Origin: an uncultured Victivallaceae bacterium
GTDB lineage: Bacteria; Verrucomicrobiota; Lentisphaeria; Victivallales; Victivallaceae
Reading direction: 5' to 3'
Length of the DNA stretch: 12,148 bases
Assembly (NCBI GenBank): GCA_934663655.1
Contig: CAKUKT010000047.1
Coordinates: 1 to 12,148, forward strand
Below are positions 6,891-12,148 of the stretch, one piece after another (within the stretch, counting starts at the first letter, position 1; each line of letters begins with the position of its first letter). The position numbers were made by a program, and so were the translations under genes. The notes below the pieces were generated by a model. The model ran no database searches and was not told where the DNA came from. It saw only the letters and a program-made list of their open reading frames with translations.

Positions 6891-8282
6891 TCACACATTG
6901 GCGACCATATGGGAGAGCGCGCTTCTGCCGAGCGGATAGACCTCGAATCCAAGTTCGAAAAGCGCCTGATGATCGAGCAGATTGCGTCCGTCAAAGATGT
7001 AGGCGGGACGCTTCATCCCCTCGAAAATCCGCTGGTAATCGAGCGTTGCAAATTCATTCCAGTCGGTCAGCAGCGCAATCGCGTGCGCACCTTCGGCGGC
7101 TTCGTACGGAGAAGAACAATATTCAACGCACTTCTCATAACCGGCCAGGTCGATTTTCGCGTTTTCCAGCGCCTGCGGATCATATATCGCCAGATCGGCG
7201 CGCTCCTCAATCAGCAGTTTGGCGACCCGGATTGCCGGGGATTCCCGGGTATCGCCGGTATCGGCTTTGAAGGCGAAGCCGAACAGCGCAATCCGTTTGC
7301 CGGCCAGCGTATTGAACATGGTTCTGGCGATACGTTCAGCAAAGCGGCGCTCCTGATAATCATTCATCAGCACCACCTGCTCCCAGTAATTGGCAACTTC
7401 AGTAAGCCCGTTCTGTTCGCAGAGGTAGACCAGATTGAGAATGTCTTTTTTGAAGCACGATCCACCGAAACCGACTCCCGGACGCAGAAACTTCGCACCG
7501 ATCCGCGAATCCATCCCCACCGCACGGGAAACCTCGCTCACATCAGCGCCGATGCGTTCACATATCGCCGACACGCTGTTGATCGAGGAGATCCGTTGCG
7601 CAAGCATCGCATTGGCGACCAGCTTGGACATTTCACTGCTCCAGACGTTGGTGGTGAGAATGCGTTCGCGCGGCACCCAGCGTGAATATATCTCCACCAG
7701 TTCGAGCATCGCCTCATGGCTGTCAGGCACCGTCATCGAACCGATCAACACCCGGTCCGGACATTCCAGATCCCGAACCGCCGTGCCCTCGGCCAGAAAC
7801 TCCGGGTTGGAGAGTACGTGGAACTCCAGTCCCCGGGGATTGGCCTGAAGAATACGATGTATCGCCTCCGCGGCACGCACCGGCAACGTACTCTTTTCCA
7901 CTACGATCTTGGAATCATCGGCGACATCGGCGATCAGCCGCGCGCACTTCTCCCAATATTGAAGATCGGCGGCCTTGCCGGCTCCCGTGCCGAAGGTCTT
8001 GGTCGGAGTGTTGACGCTGACGAAAATTATATGGGCATTGCGGATCGCCGTTTCCACATCGGTGGTAAAAAAGAGATTTCTTCCCCGCCCGACCCGGACG
8101 ACCGCATCCAGCCCCGGTTCGTAAATCGGCAGCCGGTCGGAATTCCACGCGGCGATGCGGTCGGCGTTGATATCGGCGACGGTCACGGTGTAATCCGGGC
8201 ATTTGGCGGCGATCATCGCCATGGTTGGCCCGCCGACGTAACCGGCGCCGATACAGAGAATGGATTTCTGGTTGTTCTTCAT
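6891..8282 (-). CDS. ugd: UDP-glucose 6-dehydrogenase, animal/plant-type
   Basis: This enzyme oxidises UDP-glucose to UDP-glucuronate with two NAD+, supplying uronic acids for capsule, exopolysaccharide or other nucleotide sugars. The protein has 463 aa. The N-terminal Rossmann motif is GAGYVGG (12-18). The active-site motif GFGGSCFKKD (271-280) holds nucleophile C276 and D280, and K220 lies in SKLVANA. NPEFLAEGT (159-167) and FKADTGDTRESP (338-349) are further signatures. As far as I recall, these catalytic residues carry the same numbers as in human UGDH (K220, C276, D280), and segments such as NTPTKT and AQRISSINS read like the eukaryotic-type clade rather than E. coli Ugd. The ATG at 8282 has GGAAGGG (8289-8295) upstream. 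The open frame extends to 8402, but that would overrun the promoter. It has its own promoter candidate and follows the oxidoreductase gene by 137 bp. Confidence 0.95.
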   Translation of the reverse strand: MKNNQKSILCIGAGYVGGPTMAMIAAKCPDYTVTVADINADRIAAWNSDRLPIYEPGLDAVVRVGRGRNLFFTTDVETAIRNAHIIFVSVNTPTKTFGTGAGKAADLQYWEKCARLIADVADDSKIVVEKSTLPVRAAEAIHRILQANPRGLEFHVLSNPEFLAEGTAVRDLECPDRVLIGSMTVPDSHEAMLELVEIYSRWVPRERILTTNVWSSEMSKLVANAMLAQRISSINSVSAICERIGADVSEVSRAVGMDSRIGAKFLRPGVGFGGSCFKKDILNLVYLCEQNGLTEVANYWEQVVLMNDYQERRFAERIARTMFNTLAGKRIALFGFAFKADTGDTRESPAIRVAKLLIEERADLAIYDPQALENAKIDLAGYEKCVEYCSSPYEAAEGAHAIALLTDWNEFATLDYQRIFEGMKRPAYIFDGRNLLDHQALFELGFEVYPLGRSALSHMVANV

Positions 8283-8301
8283 GATTCGCCCTTCCAGTGG
8301 A

Positions 8302-8316
8302 TTGTCATTCGGACAA
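8302..8316. promoter_or_regulatory. Operator-like palindrome at the ugd start point
   Basis: TTGTC (8302-8306), ATTCG, GACAA (8312-8316) form a perfect 5-bp inverted repeat with a 5-bp spacer. It overlaps the downstream edge of the -10 box and the predicted start point. A repressor bound there would block transcription. I cannot name the regulator. As RNA it would be a weak A/U-rich hairpin, so a DNA-binding role is more likely. Confidence 0.4.
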
Positions 8317-8342
8317 TATAACCGAAAAAGCGCGGCTGTCAA
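8315..8342 (-). promoter_or_regulatory. Near-consensus promoter for ugd
   Basis: On the minus strand a perfect -35 box TTGACA (8337-8342) is followed after 16 bp by TATATT (8315-8320). The start point would fall near 8308, leaving about 26 nt to the ugd ATG. This is the strongest promoter match in the window. It shows that ugd can be transcribed apart from the three sugar genes upstream of it. Confidence 0.65.
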
Positions 8343-8419
8343 ACTGACCTTGCCCGTCTCAGAGAGAAAACCACGAATTTTGTCCGGATCACTCCGGCGC
8401 ACTTATACCTGGCGGCAAT

Positions 8420-9475
8420 TCAGCACGCTTCCGGAGCGACCGGCCTTCCGCTGCTCGCGGAGTCGTAAACGGCCCGCACCAGTGCGACGGTGCGAAGCCC
8501 CTCCTCGCCCGGAGTTTTCAACGCCGTTTTGTCGGCGATCGCCTCGGAAAATTCGATGAATTGGCGTCGATGCCCCTCCCAGGACATCGATTCCGGAGCC
8601 ACCGCCCCCCCGGGATGCTGTTCCCGTTCGGCGAAGAAACGGCGGATTTCCTCGTCCTCCGGCCGTGCCTCCGCGAAATCCCAACGGGTGATTCTTCCTT
8701 CTTCAAGCACCACGCTGCCGGTGGTGCCGGAGAGTTCCAATCGCCGCGGGAAGCCGGGCGAACAAGCGGTGCTCGCCTCAAATGATCCCAGCGAACCATT
8801 CGCAAAACGCAACTGGGCACACACCGTGTCCTCCACCTCTATCCCCAGGTGGAGCCGCCGGGTGGCGGAGGCATAAACCCTCTCGACCTCCCCGTTGAAG
8901 AACCGGAGCAGATCGATGGTGTGAATCCCCTGATTCATCAACGCGCCGCCGCCGTCAAGCGCCCAGGTGCCGCGCCAGGAACTCCCGGCGTAATATTCCG
9001 GCTTCCGATACCAGCGCACCTGCGCCGACGCCAGCACCGGAGTTCCGAAACGCTTTGCAATCACCGCTTCGCGGATAAATTCCGCCGCCTCGCTGTAACG
9101 TGACGGCAGGATGGCACCGAGCAATACCCGGTGCTCCGCACAGGCGGCGATAATCTCGCGGCATTTCCCGACGGTGGTTTCCAGCGGCTTCTCACAGATC
9201 ACATGTTTTCCGGCCCTTGCGGCCCCAACGGCGACATCCCGGTGCAAACCACTTGGAACGGCAACCGCAACCACATCAATTCCCGATGCGTAGAACTTTT
9301 CCGAATCGGTGAACGCCGCACAGTTGAACTTTTCAGCAAATTTTTCCGCCCGAACCGGATCAACATCGCAGATTGCCGCCAGTTCGGAATTGTCAGTATG
9401 AACAAGCGCTTCAGCATGAAACTCCGCCACCAGCCCGGCGCCGACGATGCCGTATTTTATTTTACGCTTTCCCAT
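8420..9475 (-). CDS. Gfo/Idh/MocA-family NAD(P)-dependent sugar oxidoreductase
   Basis: This 351-aa protein has the family's two-domain layout. The N-terminal Rossmann fold has GIVGAGLVAEFHA (GAGxVA at 12-17) and the EKP motif at 95-97, whose Lys96 is a catalytic/cofactor residue. The C-terminal alpha/beta domain has GGGALMNQGIHTIDLL (175-190). The catalytic His is H185. The residue four before it, Asp in inositol dehydrogenase-like members, is Asn181 here. Such enzymes oxidise or reduce a hydroxyl/keto group on sugars, cyclitols or sugar nucleotides. The substrate is unknown. The ATG at 9475 leaves a 22-bp gap after the TIM-barrel gene, with a GGAG about 11 nt upstream. In-frame GTG codons just before it are alternatives. 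It is the third gene of a cluster with a DegT aminotransferase and a TIM-barrel protein. Confidence 0.9.
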   Translation of the reverse strand: MGKRKIKYGIVGAGLVAEFHAEALVHTDNSELAAICDVDPVRAEKFAEKFNCAAFTDSEKFYASGIDVVAVAVPSGLHRDVAVGAARAGKHVICEKPLETTVGKCREIIAACAEHRVLLGAILPSRYSEAAEFIREAVIAKRFGTPVLASAQVRWYRKPEYYAGSSWRGTWALDGGGALMNQGIHTIDLLRFFNGEVERVYASATRRLHLGIEVEDTVCAQLRFANGSLGSFEASTACSPGFPRRLELSGTTGSVVLEEGRITRWDFAEARPEDEEIRRFFAEREQHPGGAVAPESMSWEGHRRQFIEFSEAIADKTALKTPGEEGLRTVALVRAVYDSASSGRPVAPEAC

Positions 9476-9497
9476 AATCACCACTGCTCCCGGTTCT

Positions 9498-10370
9498 TTA
9501 CGGACACATGCCGATAAACTGCCAGCCGTCGATAAAACGAAAATATTCAATATCGCGTTTAGCGGCGATGATGCCGTCTCCGGCAAACGGATATTCGAGG
9601 GCAAGCATACCGGATTTCAGCGTGGAATGGAGCTTCTCCACCACCAGGCGGTTGTCGATGTCACCGTCGGCGAGCATGCAGCCGACATAGCCGCGCCGAC
9701 CGCCGGAATCAATGATCCGAAGATTCTTTAAGTGAGCATAATAGATGCGATCGCCGACCTCGCGGAAGAAATCCGCCACCGAACCGCCGTTACGGTTGAT
9801 GATGATGTTTCCCTGATCGTAGTTGAGCCCGATCACGGAATCGCCGGTTTCATCGAGCAGTCGGCGACAGGCGGGAGCGAGATCGTGCAGATAATAGTTG
9901 TGCGTCTCCAGCGCGATCAGAATCCCGGAGGCCGAGGCCAGTTTCCCCACCTGGCGCAGTCCGGCGGCGGTACGCGCATATATCTCGTCGGTCGCCACCG
10001 CACTACCGTGATCGCTCACCTCGCGGCCGTTCGGGGACTTCAACACCCCGGTGAAAAAATTCATCACCCGGGTGCCGCACTGCCGGTGGGACCAGTCGAG
10101 AAATTCGCCGTAGTCGCCGATATCGTCCTGCAGTTGCTCTTCCGATGCGGAACCGCAGAAATCGATGCAGCCGCCGAATACAATCTCCATATCCGGGTAG
10201 GTCGATTTCAGTGCCGCCACCAGATTCCGGTATCCGCTCTGGTCAAGATCGGGGAACTGATATTTCCAGCGCAGTTCGACGCCGTCGTAACCGAAACGGT
10301 AGGCCAGTTCGAACAGTTCGCACAGTTTCCGCTCCCCTTCGTGGTAGTTGACGTGCAGCAGCGCCTTCAT
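9498..10370 (-). CDS. Xylose-isomerase-like TIM-barrel sugar isomerase/epimerase
   Basis: This 290-aa cytoplasmic protein of the AP endonuclease 2/xylose isomerase-like TIM-barrel superfamily (IolE, IolI, tagatose epimerase and hydroxypyruvate isomerase relatives) has the four expected metal ligands: E155 (ALETHN), D185 (NYDQGN), H213 (AHLKN) and E259 (ALEYPF). These bind a divalent metal for isomerisation, epimerisation or dehydration of a sugar or cyclitol. The start of the barrel (RFGYDGVELRW) has the usual GYDGVE strand. Members are hard to assign by sequence and some act as 3-keto-sugar hydratases or lyases, so no substrate is claimed. Its ATG overlaps the stop of the aminotransferase as ATGA, so the two are translationally coupled. 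The next gene follows after 22 bp. Confidence 0.87.
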   Translation of the reverse strand: MKALLHVNYHEGERKLCELFELAYRFGYDGVELRWKYQFPDLDQSGYRNLVAALKSTYPDMEIVFGGCIDFCGSASEEQLQDDIGDYGEFLDWSHRQCGTRVMNFFTGVLKSPNGREVSDHGSAVATDEIYARTAAGLRQVGKLASASGILIALETHNYYLHDLAPACRRLLDETGDSVIGLNYDQGNIIINRNGGSVADFFREVGDRIYYAHLKNLRIIDSGGRRGYVGCMLADGDIDNRLVVEKLHSTLKSGMLALEYPFAGDGIIAAKRDIEYFRFIDGWQFIGMCP

Positions 10371-11659
10371 TTCTTCAGCTCCCCGGCGTTAGCCGCCGTT
10401 TTGGCGAAGGCCTCGACATATTCATCGATCGCCGCCCGATCGAAGTGTTTGAACCAGGGAATGCTGCATACACATTCCCTCAGTCCTTCCGTCACCGGGA
10501 GTGATCCCGGTCCCTGCCGGAGATCACGCTGACCGAAGGCGATCACCGTCGGCTTGCCCTGATGGAAAATATCCGCCTCATGGAAATAGCGATGCAGGTG
10601 CAGAGGCGCATTCGCGCCGAGGTGGACCGGACACCCTTCGGCTTCCAGCGCTTCGGCGGCGCGGCTGAGCGGCAGTCCGCCCAGCTGTGAAGCGTCGTAA
10701 TGGCACTGGGGGGCATACCAGCCGCCTTTGGTGATTCCCGCCTCGCGCGGACGGACGCCACGGAAACCGAGGATTTCATCGATCCGGTCGCAGAAGTAAT
10801 TCATCGCCCGGTCGATTTCGGCGATGCGTTCCGAATAATGACGCAGCTGAATCAGCCCCATCGCCGAACAGGTCTGATTCATCCGGTGTTTGACCGCTCC
10901 GATCGGCATACCCCGGAACGGCGTCAATTCGGGATCGTTCACCTGGCAATCCGCCGGATTGTAGTTGCTCGGCAAACCGGTGCGTTCGTAGTGTCCGAAA
11001 GCGATACAGCGTTCGTAAAGCCGCCGGTCGTCGGTGGTGATAATTCCCGCCTCGCCGGTGGCAAAAGATTTGCCGGACATCAGGCTGGCGCAGGAAATAT
11101 CGCCAAAGGAACCACACATTCTGCCGTGGCGCATGGCGCCGTGAGCATGGGAGTTGTCCTCAATCACCGGCAGATGGTGTTTTTTCGCCAGCGGCAGAAT
11201 CGCCTCGTAATCCGCGGGCATGCCGCCGTAATTGACGACCACGATCGCCCGGGTGCGGGGGCCGATACGATGTTCGATATCCCCGGGATCGATGCAGAGC
11301 GTCTCCGGATCGATATCGGCGAAATTGACGGTCGCACCGAGCATAAGTGCCGGCGCACAGCTCGCCCAGTAGGTCATGGAGGGCGCGATGATCTCGTCGC
11401 CGGCGCCGACTCCGCAGGCCCACATTGCGGCGAGCAGTGCGGCGGTGCCGTTGCAGGTGCCGAGGGCATACTTCACCTGGTTCCATTCGGCATAGCGCGC
11501 CTCGAACTCCTTGTTGATATCGGTACCGCTCATATTTCCCGCGCGCAGAACCGCAGTGATGGCGGCAATATCTTCATCAGTTACGATCGGCCAGCGAAAA
11601 AGTTCTTCATGCTCAGACTTTACCGCTTTGGGTCCACCGAGAATTGCTGATCTGTTCAT
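10367..11659 (-). CDS. DegT/DnrJ/EryC1/StrS-family PLP aminotransferase
   Basis: This 430-aa fold-type I PLP enzyme should transfer an amino group from Glu or Gln to a keto-sugar or keto-cyclitol. The Schiff-base lysine is K197 in SLMSGKSFATGEAG (192-205). The Asp that pairs with the PLP pyridine nitrogen is D168 in EDNSHAHGA (167-175). The CNGTAALLAAM segment near 69-79 binds the PLP phosphate. The GGP start (8-10) and the K-x4-GE(A/G)G spacing recall the inosose aminotransferase/AHBA synthase side of the family more than the sugar-nucleotide enzymes of LPS, though this is an impression. The ATG at 11659 has GGAGGTG (11663-11669) at ideal spacing. The frame is open to 11725, but that start lies over the promoter region. 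It is the first gene of the leftward cluster, divergent from eda. Confidence 0.92.
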   Translation of the reverse strand: MNRSAILGGPKAVKSEHEELFRWPIVTDEDIAAITAVLRAGNMSGTDINKEFEARYAEWNQVKYALGTCNGTAALLAAMWACGVGAGDEIIAPSMTYWASCAPALMLGATVNFADIDPETLCIDPGDIEHRIGPRTRAIVVVNYGGMPADYEAILPLAKKHHLPVIEDNSHAHGAMRHGRMCGSFGDISCASLMSGKSFATGEAGIITTDDRRLYERCIAFGHYERTGLPSNYNPADCQVNDPELTPFRGMPIGAVKHRMNQTCSAMGLIQLRHYSERIAEIDRAMNYFCDRIDEILGFRGVRPREAGITKGGWYAPQCHYDASQLGGLPLSRAAEALEAEGCPVHLGANAPLHLHRYFHEADIFHQGKPTVIAFGQRDLRQGPGSLPVTEGLRECVCSIPWFKHFDRAAIDEYVEAFAKTAANAGELKK

Positions 11660-11713
11660 TTTCACCTCCGTAGTTGTACACGCAGCAGAACGCCTATAAT
11701 GATCCACTGGTAC

Positions 11714-11741
11714 AAAATACACCACTTGGTTAAAAATGCAA
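11714..11741 (-). promoter_or_regulatory. Candidate promoter for the aminotransferase cluster, with A/T-rich upstream element
   Basis: On the minus strand TTGCAT (11736-11741) and TATTTT (11714-11719) are separated by 16 bp. Just upstream, 11749-11772 is almost pure A/T and in the position of an UP element. The start point would be near 11707, with a leader of about 48 nt. The spacer holds ACCAAGTGGT, an imperfect palindrome that could be an operator half of an unknown regulator. Confidence 0.45.
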
Positions 11742-11796
11742 CCCCGTTGTAAAAATTTTCTATTATTTTTTTCTCCGCGCCGGCTGGTTCGTCGGC

Positions 11797-11824
11797 TTGA
11801 TTATTGCCGATATCGTCATATAGT
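11797..11824 (+). promoter_or_regulatory. Candidate promoter for eda
   Basis: TTGATT (11797-11802) and TATAGT (11819-11824) are separated by 16 bp. The start point would be near 11831, about 50 nt before the eda ATG. The -10 box lies inside a small palindrome, CATA-TAG-TATG (11817-11827). It is back to back with the aminotransferase promoter, about 55 bp away, so a shared regulator could act on both. Confidence 0.45.
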
Positions 11825-11880
11825 ATGTAAGGATAAGAAGCGAAGTTCATTCACGATTACAAGACAAAGGAGCTGGAAAG

Positions 11881-12148
11881 ATGAGTTTTCAAATGCGTTG
11901 CGACGAAATCGTCGATCAGTTGAAAAAAATTCGCATCATCCCGGTTCTGACGCTGGACAAGGTGGACGACGGACTGAAGATGTGCGAACTGCTGCAGGAG
12001 TGTGGTCTGCCCGCCGCCGAAATAACCTTCCGCACCGCGATTGCCGCCCAATTGATCCGCGAAGCCTCACGGCATTTTCCCGATCTCCTGCTCGGCGCCG
12101 GCACGGTGCTGTGCCAGCGGGATCTGCTGCACGCGTTTGATGCCGGTG
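11881..12148 (+). CDS. eda: KDPG/KHG aldolase, N-terminal part (runs off the right edge)
   Basis: This class I aldolase splits 2-keto-3-deoxy-6-phosphogluconate to pyruvate and glyceraldehyde 3-phosphate, the last step of the Entner-Doudoroff and uronate pathways. Some members act on 4-hydroxy-2-ketoglutarate instead. The 89 visible codons hold E47 and R51 (AEITFRT) and T75 (GAGTV, 72-76). Their spacing of 4 and 24 equals the E45/R49/T73 set I recall for the E. coli enzyme. IIPVLTLD (19-26) is the first barrel strand. The Schiff-base lysine lies past the window edge. AAAGGAG (11866-11872) stands 8 nt before the ATG. An internal ATG at 11893 is less likely. It is divergent from the aminotransferase cluster, so a joint role in sugar-acid breakdown is possible but not shown. 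Confidence 0.9.
   Translation, partial: MSFQMRCDEIVDQLKKIRIIPVLTLDKVDDGLKMCELLQECGLPAAEITFRTAIAAQLIREASRHFPDLLLGAGTVLCQRDLLHAFDAG

Noticed and set aside
8384..8397. CCGGA/TCCGG stem after the oxidoreductase gene as a terminator
   Set aside because: The stem is only 5 bp and is followed on the minus strand by ACAAAATTCG, with no T run.
8283..8402. Longer N-terminus for UDP-glucose dehydrogenase
   Set aside because: The extra 40 codons run through a near-consensus promoter, and homologues begin a few residues before the GAGYVG motif.
9476..9604. Longer N-terminus for the Gfo/Idh/MocA protein
   Set aside because: It would overlap the TIM-barrel gene by over 100 bp and place 43 unrelated residues before the Rossmann motif, which normally starts within about 10 residues.
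10700..11650. Rightward open frame of 316 codons opposite the DegT gene, and a similar 287-codon frame opposite ugd (6822-7685)
   Set aside because: Both are shadows of strongly conserved genes and have no family resemblance of their own.
1..12148. Mobile element, prophage, CRISPR array or defence system
   Set aside because: No transposase, integrase, direct-repeat array, toxin-antitoxin pair or Cas-like gene was seen. The coding content is housekeeping and carbohydrate metabolism.

Overview
The window is a stretch of ordinary-looking bacterial chromosome, GC-rich and densely coded. The source looks Gram-negative: it has an ADP-heptose (LPS core) enzyme and a secreted SGNH hydrolase with a clean Sec signal peptide. 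The gene mix (standalone RfaE2, animal/plant-type UDP-glucose dehydrogenase, a Gfo/Idh/MocA - DegT - TIM-barrel sugar cluster, a monocistronic-looking trigger factor ahead of clpP-clpX) reminds me most of the PVC superphylum, perhaps Lentisphaerota/Victivallales. That placement is an inference from protein style, not something the sequence proves. No tRNA, rRNA, CRISPR array, insertion sequence or phage gene was seen.

Left part, 1-1923: the 5' end of proS (prolyl-tRNA synthetase) runs leftwards off the window. Divergent from it is a two-gene unit, a deoxycytidylate deaminase followed by rfaE2, joined by an ATGA stop/start overlap. Each direction has a plausible sigma70-type promoter in the 269-bp divergent gap.

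Middle part, 2026-5432: tig (trigger factor) - clpP - clpX, the classical protein folding and turnover block. The clpP and clpX genes are 1 bp apart, while tig and clpP are separated by 205 bp. That gap can form an alternating series of GC-rich hairpins ending in a stem followed by a short T run, which would suit conditional readthrough. A hairpin terminator candidate follows clpX.

Right part, 5643-12148: a secreted SGNH/GDSL hydrolase with an N-terminal Ig-like domain (+ strand) converges on a leftward carbohydrate cluster. Read in its own direction the cluster is a DegT/DnrJ/EryC1/StrS aminotransferase, a xylose-isomerase-like TIM-barrel protein (ATGA overlap), a Gfo/Idh/MocA oxidoreductase (22-bp gap), and then, after a 137-bp gap with its own near-consensus promoter and an operator-like palindrome, a UDP-glucose 6-dehydrogenase. 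Divergent from the aminotransferase, and cut by the right edge, is a KDPG/KHG aldolase gene (eda).

The most promising unexplained element is the aminotransferase/TIM-barrel/oxidoreductase trio. Its gene families match those used to make or break down 3-amino sugars or amino-cyclitols, but I cannot assign it to a known pathway from sequence alone. The second is the hairpin cascade in the tig-clpP gap. Most of the window is well-conserved housekeeping, and nothing in it is clearly a new system.
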